Positions 27,001 to 34,479 of a DNA stretch of 64,000 nt are shown piece after piece. Position numbers and translations under genes: made by a program. Source of the DNA: Rufibacter roseolus (GTDB taxonomy: Bacteria; Bacteroidota; Bacteroidia; Cytophagales; Hymenobacteraceae); NCBI RefSeq assembly GCF_017916365.1, contig NZ_JAFMSU010000002.1:868001-932000 (forward strand), read 5' to 3'. The notes under the pieces were generated by a model. It had not been told where the DNA came from, did not search any database, and saw only the letters and a list, made by a program, of their open reading frames with translations. Each line of letters begins with the position of its first letter. Positions within the stretch are counted from its first letter, which is position 1.

Positions 27001-27083
27001 AATGTCAGGGATTGCTGCGCGTGGGCAACCTGAGTCCCTCCCAGCAAGGCGGTAGCCAGGGCTAACTTGTGCGGTAGTTTCAT
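24054..27083 (-). CDS. Large tetratricopeptide-repeat protein, periplasmic
   Basis: About 1009 residues from the ATG at 27083; the two codons before it begin with TTG. The signal peptide ends AHAQ. The rest is a nearly continuous solenoid of TPR units, e.g. QYYYAVSGLHLF, AATAFFELGTTFFDNKNYDKA, ADAMIRLADCYYVTKDYSQAL and DAVYQKGIIDFESSNYAPAI, repeating every 34-37 residues. It resembles YbgF/CpoB-like and other scaffold TPR proteins next to ExbBD/TolQR motors. It is the first gene of a six-gene envelope operon and probably a protein-binding scaffold. Confidence 0.88.
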   Translation of the reverse strand: MKLPHKLALATALLGGTQVAHAQQSLTFRSEERFFQEGLELFDREKFGAAQQAFAQYIRLINDPLRTADAQYYYAVSGLHLFHPDAEQLVLQFASRYPAHPKAATAFFELGTTFFDNKNYDKAIEYLEKAPADRLDDAQLKESDFKLGYAYYSKKNYAKAKELFDRNKKGNHKYTYASSYYAGYLAYREGDYIGAKLDLQVAEKDETYRPVVPYMLTEVLYKEKNFQEVISYGEKSLQMTPPVQNPKEIEVLVGDAYFQRNDFKNASKYFKSYAQGKKSLDKTVQYKMGITDYKNNDFKSAIQNLKAVAFQSDSLGQNASYHLGLSYLKDNNKQFALGAFDQARKLNIDKNVKEGATVKYAQLNYELGNNSEVINSLASFTKDYPDSRFSGEVDDILSEAYLNSSNYLEAIQHIEKLPKRSHRINETYQRVTYYQAVKLYNDQLFQQAVAMLDKSLGFPYNKEIEAGSNFLKGEAYSIGQRWPQAINSYGAVFQTVNSGRTEFYVKSRYGIGYAYYNEKQYDKALVHFKAYLNDNTIKAGNPNYADAMIRLADCYYVTKDYSQALSYYDQAMAARTPDADYVYFQKAVVYNLTGRRDQAIQSLQSLLKSYPKSRYADDAVYQKGIIDFESSNYAPAIASFTTLVDSYSSSTLVPNALQKRGVAYLNLKRQNEAIADFKRVIDQYPTHEVANSALYSLQEALGATNETEQLDTYLAKFKSANPESDALESVEFEAAKSLYFNEKYKQAIPKFEGFLKSYPASASVPNARYFLGDSYLRSGDTTSALRSLKEVALEGKSEYLSKAVQRVADMEFENGNYTEAANFYSRLRDLAANKKEQASALLGLMKSFYFTSDYNNTILIADDLIARGNATLNAYNSALLYRGKASYALGRLEQAEKEFATAATSATDINGAEAHYLLSEIYFKQKKLKEALDHAFDFSKTFGDYELWLGKSFLLIADVYVAQNEAFQAKATLNSIIENSPLEEIKTEAKAKLAALENSVTPSTSTPKE

Positions 27084-27152
27084 AGTCAATTAGGCTTTGG
27101 GCCGATGCCTGATGGTAAACAGAATCTGCTCTGCTCCGGCGGGCCTGTCCTT

Positions 27153-27160
27153 CAAAATTA
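27153..27160 (-). promoter_or_regulatory. Possible -7 element for the envelope operon
   Basis: TAATTTTG on the minus strand fits TAnnTTTG, 70 bases before the TPR gene. No TTTG is seen at the expected distance. It is the only candidate in the 213-base gap to holA. Confidence 0.4.
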
Positions 27161-27302
27161 GAAAAATTAGAAAGAAAGAATCCAGCTTATTTTCGCAAAC
27201 GGCTCTTTCTGGGAACGTTAATATAGTGGTTTTAGCATAAAGGCAGCCTACAAAAATTCCTGTTTCAAAGCGTCTTTTTGTAAATGGGGCCCTAAACGCA
27301 TT

Positions 27303-28355
27303 CTAGCTGTAAACCGGCACCTGGTGCATCATTTTAAACACCAATTCCTTGAGAATGGCAGCGTCTGACATGGAGCCACCCTCAATGCCTTTGCTCTGCA
27401 AATCTGCCACGTGGATGAACTGGATGATCTGCAGCACGCGCCTGTAAGGGTACACCCTGAGGGCCTGCATATACTCTTTGGCGAGGAATCCGCGGTTACC
27501 CAGCTCTTTGGCTACCGTTTGCTCCGTGATCTGCGGCAGCAGGTGCAGGGTCATCAGTTTGGAGAAAAAGGAAAACAGCAGCACCAGGTTGGGGATGAGC
27601 GGGTTGTCCTTGGGGTTTGATTCAAAGTAATTGAGGATACGGTTGGCCTTGAGCACATCTTGGCGTACCAAGGCATTCTGCAGTTCAAAAATGTTATATT
27701 CCTTGCTGATGCCGATGTTCTCCTGCACCAATCGCTCGTCTATGGTTTGCCCAGGCTTGAGGTTAATGGACAATTTCTCAATTTCATTCGCTAAACGGGA
27801 AAGGTCTGACCCGATGAACTCGCCCAGCATCATGACCGCCTGCGGCGAAGCCATGAGGTTCTTGCCCTTGATGAACTGATTTATCCAGCCGGGCACCTGG
27901 TTGTCGTAGAGCTTCTTGGTGGTGAGGAACACCGCCTGCTTGCTCAGCAGTTTGCCCAGCCGTTTGCGGCCATCCACGGTTTTGTGCTTGTGGCAAAACA
28001 CCAGGATGGTAGAGGTGAGCGGATTGGTGAGGTAGGCTTCCAATTGTTTGGCCGCGGGGTCCTTTTCGGGATCAGCTTCCAGGTTGGGCAGGTTCTGCGC
28101 CTCCTTCACAATCACCACCTGCCGGTCAGACATCATGGGAAACCGCTTGGCCTGAAGTAGCACGGTGGGCACATCAGTGTCCTTGCCGTACATCACCACC
28201 TGGTTGAAGCCTTTCTCCATGTCATTCAGGGCATGCTGCTCAATGTAGTCAGAGATAAGGTCAATGTAGTACGGCTCATCGCCCTGCAGGAAATACACAG
28301 GGGCGAACTCACGGTTCTTCAGTTGCTTCAGGATATCGTCTGCGGTAAGCGCCAT
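27303..28355 (-). CDS. holA: DNA polymerase III subunit delta
   Basis: The start is taken as the ATG at 28355 (MALTADDILKQLKNREFAPVYFL), giving 350 residues; the frame extends to 28397 but that start adds a tail unlike the family. The delta clamp-loader ATPase fold shows PVYFLQGDEPYYIDLISDYI near 17-36, SDRQVVIVKEAQNL and YDNQVPGWINQFI, then the collar domain with LANEIEKLSINL. It opens the sliding clamp for loading. Confidence 0.93.
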   Translation of the reverse strand: MALTADDILKQLKNREFAPVYFLQGDEPYYIDLISDYIEQHALNDMEKGFNQVVMYGKDTDVPTVLLQAKRFPMMSDRQVVIVKEAQNLPNLEADPEKDPAAKQLEAYLTNPLTSTILVFCHKHKTVDGRKRLGKLLSKQAVFLTTKKLYDNQVPGWINQFIKGKNLMASPQAVMMLGEFIGSDLSRLANEIEKLSINLKPGQTIDERLVQENIGISKEYNIFELQNALVRQDVLKANRILNYFESNPKDNPLIPNLVLLFSFFSKLMTLHLLPQITEQTVAKELGNRGFLAKEYMQALRVYPYRRVLQIIQFIHVADLQSKGIEGGSMSDAAILKELVFKMMHQVPVYS

Positions 28356-28453
28356 GGATAGTGGTTCTCTGGGAATTGGAAAGTAACGGAATCCCAAAGT
28401 TACCCATTTTTAGTTTTTAGTTGTTAGTTGTTCGTGATTAGTGTGCCTTGTTC

Positions 28454-28485
28454 AAGTGCCCGGGATTTTCTGTTTTCGGGCACTT
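28454..28485. other. Hairpin in the holA-tyrS intergenic region
   Basis: Arms AAGTGCCCG and CGGGCACTT flank a 14-base loop containing TTTTCTGTTTT. It lies upstream of both divergent genes. It could be an old terminator or an untranslated-leader structure; no direct support for either. Confidence 0.4.
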
Positions 28486-28621
28486 TCCTTAAAAAAAGCC
28501 ATAAATCGCAGAATCAAGAAGTTTACATTCTAAGGGAAAAAATCATCCTTTTCCTCTGGCACCTTGCTCTAAAAACTAATTAGGAACAACAGGCAACTGC
28601 CCCCTCCTTTTAAAAGATTCT

Positions 28622-28629
28622 TATCTTTG
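28622..28629 (+). promoter_or_regulatory. Probable -7 element for tyrS
   Basis: TATCTTTG fits TAnnTTTG, 21 bases before the tyrS ATG. The -33 element is weak. Confidence 0.55.
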
Positions 28630-28650
28630 GCGCAAGCAAACTAGAAGCAC

Positions 28651-29955
28651 ATGAATTTAATTGAAGAACTGCGTTGGCGCGGCATGTTGCAGGACACCAT
28701 GCCCGGTACTGAAGAACAACTGAACGCAGGCATGACCACCGGCTACATAGGGTTTGACCCTACCGCCTCCTCCCTCCACATAGGTAACTTGGCCACCATT
28801 ATGCTGTTGGTTCATTTGCAGCGGGCGGGCCACAAACCAATAGCCTTGGTAGGCGGCGCCACCGGCATGATCGGGGACCCATCTGGAAAGAACGCGGAGC
28901 GCAACCTGCTCTCAGAAGATGTTCTGCGCGCAAATCAGGAAGGCATCAGAAAACAACTGGAGAAGTTCCTGCAATTTGAGGGCGTAGCCAATTCCGCCGA
29001 GATCGTGAACAACTATGACTGGTTCAAGGAGTTCTCTTTCCTGGATTTCCTGCGCAACGTGGGCAAGCACCTTACGGTGAACTACATGATGAAGAAGGAA
29101 TCTGTGCAGAAGCGCATTACGGCCCAGGAAGGCGAGAACGGCGCCGAGGGTCTCTCCTTCACCGAGTTCTCTTACCAGTTGCTGCAGGGCTACGACTACT
29201 ATCACCTTTACAAGCATAAGAACGTGCGCCTGCAGATGGGCGGCTCTGACCAGTGGGGGAACATCACCTCGGGTACCGAGCTTATCCGGCGGATGGATGG
29301 CGGCAAAGCCTTTGCCCTCACTACTCCCCTGGTGACCAAAGCCGATGGCAGCAAATTCGGTAAGTCTGAGAGCGGAAACGTGTGGCTGGACCCCAACATG
29401 ACCTCGCCCTACAAGTTCTACCAGTTTTGGCTCAACGTAGCCGATGAAGAAGCCGAGAAACTGGTAAAGCGCTTCACCTTATTGACGCAGGAAGAGATTT
29501 CAGCCCTTGTAGCCGAGCATCAGCAGGCACCGCACCTGCGTGTGCTGCAGAAAGCCTTGGCCAAAGAAGTAACCACCACCGTTCACTCCGCAGCAGAGTA
29601 CGAAAGCGCAGTTGAAGCCTCCCAAATCCTGTTCGGGAAAGGCGATCTGGAGACCCTTCGCGGTTTACCAGAGTCTACCCTGCTGGCCGTGTTTGAAGGC
29701 GTGCCCCAGATTGAGGTAGCCAAAGATTCTTTAACCGCTGAAACCCTCTCGGTGGACTTTCTTTCTGAGCTGACCCAGAACCAGATTTTTGAGTCAAAAG
29801 GTGAGGCAAAAAAAATGATCCAGAACGGCGGCGTGAGCATCAATCGGCAGAAAGTGGGGAAACCAGACGAGGCACTGAGCCAGGATCTGCTGCAGGGAAA
29901 ATACCTGGTAGTGCAGAAAGGAAAGAAGAATTACTACCTGGTGAAAACAGTGTAA
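28651..29955 (+). CDS. tyrS: Tyrosyl-tRNA synthetase
   Basis: A 434-residue class I aminoacyl-tRNA synthetase. The HIGH motif appears as SLHIGN (about 46-51) and KMSKS as KFGKS (about 233-237). The Tyr-binding strand GYIGFDPT precedes, [13 protein letters not shown] is in the middle, and an S4 RNA-binding domain forms the C-terminus (about 367-434, [19 protein letters not shown]). Confidence 0.97.
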   Translation: MNLIEELRWRGMLQDTMPGTEEQLNAGMTTGYIGFDPTASSLHIGNLATIMLLVHLQRAGHKPIALVGGATGMIGDPSGKNAERNLLSEDVLRANQEGIRKQLEKFLQFEGVANSAEIVNNYDWFKEFSFLDFLRNVGKHLTVNYMMKKESVQKRITAQEGENGAEGLSFTEFSYQLLQGYDYYHLYKHKNVRLQMGGSDQWGNITSGTELIRRMDGGKAFALTTPLVTKADGSKFGKSESGNVWLDPNMTSPYKFYQFWLNVADEEAEKLVKRFTLLTQEEISALVAEHQQAPHLRVLQKALAKEVTTTVHSAAEYESAVEASQILFGKGDLETLRGLPESTLLAVFEGVPQIEVAKDSLTAETLSVDFLSELTQNQIFESKGEAKKMIQNGGVSINRQKVGKPDEALSQDLLQGKYLVVQKGKKNYYLVKTV

Positions 29956-29991
29956 TGACCTAAGTTGGCCTAAAAAGCCTTGTTATTATTT

Positions 29992-30036
29992 ATCTCCTAT
30001 TTCTGGCCTGTTCTCTTGAAAACGGCCCTGAAATAG
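29992..30036 (+). other. Imperfect hairpin after tyrS
   Basis: TCTCCTATTTC...GGCCTGTT is nearly complementary to AACGGCC...GAAATAGGAGA. It shares the GGCCTGTT tip with the palindrome at 16947-16996. It lies just before a clear terminator, so it may stabilise the 3' end. Confidence 0.55.
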
Positions 30037-30062
30037 GAGATTTCCTTTTTAGGCAAGGGCGT

Positions 30063-30096
30063 AAAAAAAGGTGGGCTTTTGGACCCACCTTTTTTT
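30063..30096. terminator. Bidirectional Rho-independent terminator
   Basis: GGTGGG and CCCACC pair, flanked by a seven-A run on one side and a seven-T run on the other. It serves both tyrS (plus) and the histone-like gene (minus). Confidence 0.9.
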
Positions 30097-30122
30097 ATAA
30101 TATCTTATAACAGAGCAACTTA

Positions 30123-30311
30123 TTATTTTGCAGCGCCTTCGCTGTTTTTCATGTCCTGAACTTCCTTACGGATGTCTTGGGCCATGTTTTTCAGATCTTG
30201 CATGCCTTTTCTTACACGGGTACCGGCAGCTGAGTTCTTCTTGTCGTAGAATTTCTCGAAGTCGGCTTCCAGGGAAAGAACCAGATCCTTAAGTTTGGAA
30301 AAATTGTTCAT
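30123..30311 (-). CDS. Small histone H1/Hc1-like protein
   Basis: A 62-residue Lys-rich, helical protein with the sequence pattern FSKLKDLVLSLEADFEKFYD, AAGTRVRKGMQDLKN and AQDIRKEVQ. Small proteins of this form are widespread in Bacteroidota and are usually annotated histone H1 by similarity to chlamydial Hc1. A role in nucleoid compaction is inferred; with as many acidic as basic residues in its first half, direct DNA binding is not assured. It stands alone between tyrS and the alpha-oxoamine synthase. Confidence 0.8.
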   Translation of the reverse strand: MNNFSKLKDLVLSLEADFEKFYDKKNSAAGTRVRKGMQDLKNMAQDIRKEVQDMKNSEGAAK

Positions 30312-30421
30312 TAGAGCTTGTTTAAATGGTTTAACATGTTGTTTAATGGCTCTAATATAGGAATTTTAAAATAAGGTGCAAAAAAATAAGCGTTTGTATT
30401 AAATTCTTAAAAAGTCCCTTT

Positions 30422-31660
30422 CTAGGCAGGAACTGAGGTTTTTGTGTAAAGCCCTTTGTCAAGCTTAGCCGAAATGGCTTCGAAAGCAGAAATGGTTTCT
30501 GCCACATCTTCCAGGGTGTGAGCAGCGGTTGGGATAAGGCGCAGCATAATTACATCCTTAGGCACTACCGGGTACACCACAATAGAGCAGAAAATATTAT
30601 AATTCTCGCGTAAATCAAGGGTAAGCGCAGTAGCGTCAGGAATCTGGCCGTTCAACAACACAGGCGTTACCGGAGACTCGGTGGTACCAATGTTGAAGCC
30701 TTTCTCCCGCAGGCCAGACTGCAATGCATTCACAACGGTCCAGAGGTTGTCTTTCAACTCTGGTTTAGTGCGCAGCAACTCCAGGCGCTTCAGGGCACCC
30801 ACCACCAGGGTCATGGGCAGGGATTTGGCATAAGTCTGGGAACGCATGTTATAGCGGAGATATTCAATTACCTGCTCATTGCTAGCCACGAACGCGCCAA
30901 TGCTAGCCATTGATTTGGCAAACGTAGAGAAGTAAACATCAATCCCGTCCTGCACGCCTAGGTGCTCACCGGTACCGGCCCCGGTTTTACCCATAGTCCC
31001 GAAACCGTGGGCATCATCAATAAACAGTCTGAAGCTGTATTTCTCTTTCAGGGCTACTACTTCGCGCAGCTTGCCCAGATTTCCGCTCATGCCAAATACG
31101 CCTTCGGTGATTACCAGGATACCACCGCCGGTCTCGTTGGTTAAACGAGTGGCACGCTGCAGCTGCTTCTCAAGGCTTTCCATGTTGTTGTGCTGGTACA
31201 CAAAGCGCTTGCCCTGGTGCAGACGCACTCCGTCAATAATACAGGCATGGGACTCCGCGTCATACACAATCACATCATGACGGTCAACCAGGGCATCAAT
31301 GATAGACACCACTCCCTGGTACCCGAAGTTCAAGAGGAAAGCATCTTCTTTCTGTACAAACTCGGCCAGCTCGCTTTCCAGACGCTCGTGGTTATTGGAG
31401 TTACCAGACATGATGCGGGCACCCATTGGTAAAGCCATTCCAAACTCAGCGGCGGCGTCAGCATCGGCTTTACGTACTTCAGGGTGGTTGGCCAAGCCCA
31501 GATAGTTGTTCAAGCTCCAGGTAAGCACCTGTTTTCCCCTAAAGGTCATGCGCGGCGCGATTTCGCCCTCAAGTTTAGGGAACGTAAAATATCCGTGCGC
31601 ATAGTGAGAATGGCTGCCAAGCGGTCCGCGGTTGGCTAATAACTTTTCAAATAGATCCAC
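30422..31660 (-). CDS. Alpha-oxoamine synthase (serine palmitoyltransferase or cysteate acyltransferase type)
   Basis: A 412-residue PLP enzyme of the family that condenses an amino acid with an acyl-CoA/acyl-ACP. LNNYLGLANHP (50-60), His138 that stacks on PLP (AESHAC), DDAHGFG (215-221) and the PLP lysine Lys249 (TFAKS) are present. Candidates are serine palmitoyltransferase (sphingolipids), cysteate-fatty acyltransferase (capnine sulfonolipids), or glycine C-acetyltransferase/BioF. Absence of bio or tdh genes nearby and the N-terminal GPLGSHSHYAHGYFTFPKLEG favour the lipid enzymes, but sequence alone does not decide. The start is GTG at 31660; no in-frame ATG is near. Confidence 0.85.
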   Translation of the reverse strand: MDLFEKLLANRGPLGSHSHYAHGYFTFPKLEGEIAPRMTFRGKQVLTWSLNNYLGLANHPEVRKADADAAAEFGMALPMGARIMSGNSNNHERLESELAEFVQKEDAFLLNFGYQGVVSIIDALVDRHDVIVYDAESHACIIDGVRLHQGKRFVYQHNNMESLEKQLQRATRLTNETGGGILVITEGVFGMSGNLGKLREVVALKEKYSFRLFIDDAHGFGTMGKTGAGTGEHLGVQDGIDVYFSTFAKSMASIGAFVASNEQVIEYLRYNMRSQTYAKSLPMTLVVGALKRLELLRTKPELKDNLWTVVNALQSGLREKGFNIGTTESPVTPVLLNGQIPDATALTLDLRENYNIFCSIVVYPVVPKDVIMLRLIPTAAHTLEDVAETISAFEAISAKLDKGLYTKTSVPA

Positions 31661-31743
31661 TTTAGATAATGTTATGGCGGTTAATGATGTGAAGGCCGTG
31701 AAACTTCCTTCTTAAATCAATAAGTATAAACCTAAAAGGTAGG

Positions 31744-31774
31744 CAAATTTACATTGAATGTAAACAATTACAAA
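31744..31774 (-). promoter_or_regulatory. Promoter of the alpha-oxoamine synthase gene
   Basis: TTTG (31774-31771), 19 bases, TAAATTTG (31751-31744) on the minus strand match the Bacteroidota consensus closely. The spacer includes an inverted repeat (TTTACATTCAATGTAAA) at the -7 element, a possible operator site. Confidence 0.7.
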
Positions 31775-31808
31775 GTCAGTGCCAGAATGCCAGAGTAAAA
31801 ACGCCTTT

Positions 31809-31816
31809 TAACTTTG
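31809..31816 (+). promoter_or_regulatory. Possible -7 element for biotin carboxylase
   Basis: TAACTTTG fits TAnnTTTG, 48 bases before the ATG. No clear -33 element. Confidence 0.45.
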
Positions 31817-31864
31817 CCCGGAATGAACTTTCTTTGAAGAACGAACCCAACTCTACTTGCCTAC

Positions 31865-33376
31865 ATGAAGAAAATTGAAAAGCTGCTGGTGGCCAACCGC
31901 GGAGAAATAGCCTTGAGAGTGATGCGCTCTGCCCGCGAGATGGGCATTAAAACCGTGGCCATTTATTCTGAGGCCGACCGCCAGGCCCTGCACGTGCGCT
32001 TCGCGGATGAGGCTGTCTGCGTGGGTCCGCCCGCCTCCAGCGCTTCCTACCTGCGGGCCGATGTGATCATAGACGTTTGCAAGCGCTTGGGCGTAGACGC
32101 CATCCACCCGGGCTACGGCTTCCTTTCTGAGAACGCCACCTTCGCGCAGCAGGTCCAGGATGCCGGAATCACCTTCATCGGGCCCTCTCCCGAATCCATT
32201 GAACTCATGGGCAGCAAGCTAGCCGCCAAAGCCGCCGTGGCCCATTACAACATCCCCATGGTGCCCGGCACCGAGTATGCCATCACTGATATAGAGGAAG
32301 CGAAGCAGATTGCCACTAACATAGGGTTTCCTATCCTGATCAAAGCCAGTGCCGGAGGGGGCGGAAAAGGCATGCGCGTGGTAGAAAGCGTTTCTGACTT
32401 TGAGCAGCAGATGCAACTGGCGGTGAGCGAAGCCACCTCAGCCTTCGGAAATGGAGCGGTCTTTATAGAAAAGTACATCGGGTCGCCGCGCCATATTGAA
32501 ATTCAGGTCCTAGGCGATACCCACGGTAATATTGTGCACCTGTTTGAGCGCGAGTGTTCCATTCAGCGCCGTCACCAGAAAGTAATTGAGGAAGCACCTT
32601 CATCGGTTCTCACCCCAGAGCTGCGGTCCGCCATGGGCCGTTGCGCCGTGGACGTAGCCAAGGCCTGTGATTACGTAGGCGCCGGCACGGTAGAATTCCT
32701 GCTGGACGAGCACAAGAACTTCTTCTTCCTGGAGATGAACACCCGTTTGCAGGTAGAGCACCCCGTTACTGAGCAGATCACCGGATTGGATCTGGTGAAG
32801 GAGCAGATCAAGATTGCCCAAGGCACCCCCCTTCCCTTTTCCCAGGAGGACCTTACCATCACTGGCCATGCCATGGAACTACGTGTATACGCCGAAGATC
32901 CGGCCAACAACTTCCTGCCGGATATTGGGACCCTTACCACCTACAAACGCCCTCAAGGCCTTGGCGTGCGGGTAGACGATGGGTTTGAGGAAGGGATGGA
33001 AATTCCTATCTACTATGACCCCATGATCGCTAAGCTGGTCACCTTTGGGAAGGACCGCCAGGAAGCCATTGAAAAAATGATCCGGGCCATAGATGAATAC
33101 CAGATCACCGGCATTGAAACCACCTTGCCCTTCGGGCGATTTGTGATGGAACACGAGGCATTCCGGTCCGGAGACTTTGACACCAAATTTATTGAGCGAT
33201 ACTTCCAGGATCCCTCGGTCCTCAAACCAGCTCCTTCCCAAGAGGAAGCTGAAATAGCCGCCGTATTGGCCGCCCTTTTCGCAGGACAAACCAAAAAAGC
33301 GAATACTTCAGGTATTTCAACCTCAACCTCAAACAACGGAACCATGTCTGACTGGCGGAAGAACCGCTTGAAGTAG
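31865..33376 (+). CDS. accC: Biotin carboxylase subunit (acetyl-CoA or related acyl-CoA carboxylase)
   Basis: A 503-residue ATP-grasp enzyme that carboxylates biotin. GEIALRVMRSAREMG, HPGYGFLSEN, the glycine-rich ATP lid KASAGGGGKGMRVV (about 159-172), RRHQKVIEEAPS and EMNTRLQVEHPVTE (about 288-301) are all present. It is about 50 residues longer than E. coli AccC; the excess is a low-complexity Ser/Thr/Asn tail ending MSDWRKNRLK. No biotin carrier or carboxyltransferase gene is adjacent, so propionyl- or methylcrotonyl-CoA carboxylase service is possible. Confidence 0.9.
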   Translation: MKKIEKLLVANRGEIALRVMRSAREMGIKTVAIYSEADRQALHVRFADEAVCVGPPASSASYLRADVIIDVCKRLGVDAIHPGYGFLSENATFAQQVQDAGITFIGPSPESIELMGSKLAAKAAVAHYNIPMVPGTEYAITDIEEAKQIATNIGFPILIKASAGGGGKGMRVVESVSDFEQQMQLAVSEATSAFGNGAVFIEKYIGSPRHIEIQVLGDTHGNIVHLFERECSIQRRHQKVIEEAPSSVLTPELRSAMGRCAVDVAKACDYVGAGTVEFLLDEHKNFFFLEMNTRLQVEHPVTEQITGLDLVKEQIKIAQGTPLPFSQEDLTITGHAMELRVYAEDPANNFLPDIGTLTTYKRPQGLGVRVDDGFEEGMEIPIYYDPMIAKLVTFGKDRQEAIEKMIRAIDEYQITGIETTLPFGRFVMEHEAFRSGDFDTKFIERYFQDPSVLKPAPSQEEAEIAAVLAALFAGQTKKANTSGISTSTSNNGTMSDWRKNRLK

Positions 33377-33386
33377 CCTAAGTTAA

Positions 33387-33448
33387 TGCAAAGCCCTGCG
33401 CTTTAAGCCTTTTTTAACAAAAATAGGCTTAAAGCGCAGGGCTTTGCA
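33387..33448 (+). terminator. Long hairpin after biotin carboxylase
   Basis: Perfect 24-base arms (33387-33410 and 33425-33448) enclose an AT-rich 14-base loop. Ends read TGCAAAGCCCTGCGC. It starts 11 bases after the stop. There is no terminal T-run. Confidence 0.65.
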
Positions 33449-33658
33449 ATTGTGGTTAAAGAAAAGATGTACGAGAGTTGTGCGTTGAGTTAGCGGGTGC
33501 GCTCTACGCACTAATGAACAGCCAATCTCCTGATTGGCGAAATAGGAAAGCAATTGGCACAGACGCTCGCAAGTAATCCAAACGCTACGAGGCCTTTGAA
33601 GCAAGCGGTATTGCGAATGGTAAAGACTTTAAATCCGGGTTAAAACAAGAAAACAAAC
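33449..33658. other. Unassigned structured spacer between two long hairpins
   Basis: No credible ORF. Two small adjacent perfect hairpins are visible: GTGCG-CTCTA-CGCAC at 33497-33511 and GCCAATC-TCCT-GATTGGC at 33521-33538. It may be a decayed repeat or an RNA element; no promoter was recognised. Confidence 0.35.
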
Positions 33659-33732
33659 TTGTAAAACCAAGGGGCCCCTTTTAAGCACGTTTTTAGGAAA
33701 ACAGGCTTAAAAGGGGGCCCTTGGTTTTACAA
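33659..33732 (-). terminator. Long hairpin after bshB1
   Basis: Arms of 28 bases (33659-33686, 33705-33732) pair with one mismatch; the 18-base loop holds GTTTTTAGGAAAACAG. It begins 11 bases beyond the bshB1 stop on the minus strand. Confidence 0.65.
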
Positions 33733-33742
33733 ACTATCTGGT

Positions 33743-34471
33743 TTAAATTAAATCAAAGAGGTTCTTTACTCCTATGAACCGCTCCCGGGTGAAACCTTCG
33801 CCGTAGGTTACCCCGATGGCATGGCCTAACTCCAAGGCGCGGGCTTCTATGAAGCGCAGGAACTCAGGAGAGGAAATGTAGGTGGCAGGTTCGTCGTTGT
33901 TGGGGCTGTCCTGGGTGAAGAACTGGGTTTTAAAAGCCCTGATAGCCTCTACCTTCTTCTCCCAGTACGGCGTAATGTCCACCACCAGATCAGGCGAGAT
34001 GAACCGGTCCTGAATGTAGTGGTAGACGGCTTTGGGGCGCCAGGCCTGCTGCTCTGTTCCGTTCTCGTCCTGTGTTTTGATCTGCCGGAGACCGGAATAG
34101 AAACAAGCTTCAGAGACCAAATGACTGCCACGGCCATGGTCTGGGTGGCGGTCATGGATAGCATTCATGAGCACAATCTCGGGCTGGTATTTCCTTACTG
34201 CCTGAATCACTTTGCGCTGGTGTTCCTCATCGTTCCGGAAAAAACCATCGGCTAAACCCAGGTTCTCGCGGGCATCCAGGTTCAGGATTCTGGCCGAATC
34301 AGCAGCCTCCTGGGCGCGGATCTCGGGGGTTCCCCGGGTGCCCAGTTCTCCGCGGGTAAGGTCCACCACTCCTACTTTCTTGCCCTGGGCTTTATGGGCC
34401 AGCAGGGTTCCAACGCAACCTAGTTCGGCATCGTCTGGGTGGGAGGCAAATGCCAGTATGTCAAGCTTCAT
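33743..34471 (-). CDS. bshB1: Bacillithiol biosynthesis deacetylase BshB1
   Basis: A 242-residue zinc-dependent PIG-L-family N-acetylglucosaminyl-malate deacetylase, the second step of bacillithiol synthesis. The zinc motif SHPDDAELG is at 10-18, then LTRGELGTRGTPE (about 39-51), the second metal site NAIHDRHPDHGRGSHL near 105-120, and ITPYWEKKVEAIRAFKTQF. The other bsh genes are not in the window. It starts eight bases after the preceding peptidase stop. Confidence 0.95.
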   Translation of the reverse strand: MKLDILAFASHPDDAELGCVGTLLAHKAQGKKVGVVDLTRGELGTRGTPEIRAQEAADSARILNLDARENLGLADGFFRNDEEHQRKVIQAVRKYQPEIVLMNAIHDRHPDHGRGSHLVSEACFYSGLRQIKTQDENGTEQQAWRPKAVYHYIQDRFISPDLVVDITPYWEKKVEAIRAFKTQFFTQDSPNNDEPATYISSPEFLRFIEARALELGHAIGVTYGEGFTRERFIGVKNLFDLI

Positions 34472-34479
34472 GTAATATC

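Noticed and set aside
30123-30311. True DNA-binding histone
   Set aside because: The label follows family naming, but many acidic residues make DNA binding uncertain; function is left open.
33383-33604. 73-codon minus-strand frame between accC and bshB1
   Set aside because: It covers one arm of a long hairpin and two small hairpins; a coding role is improbable.
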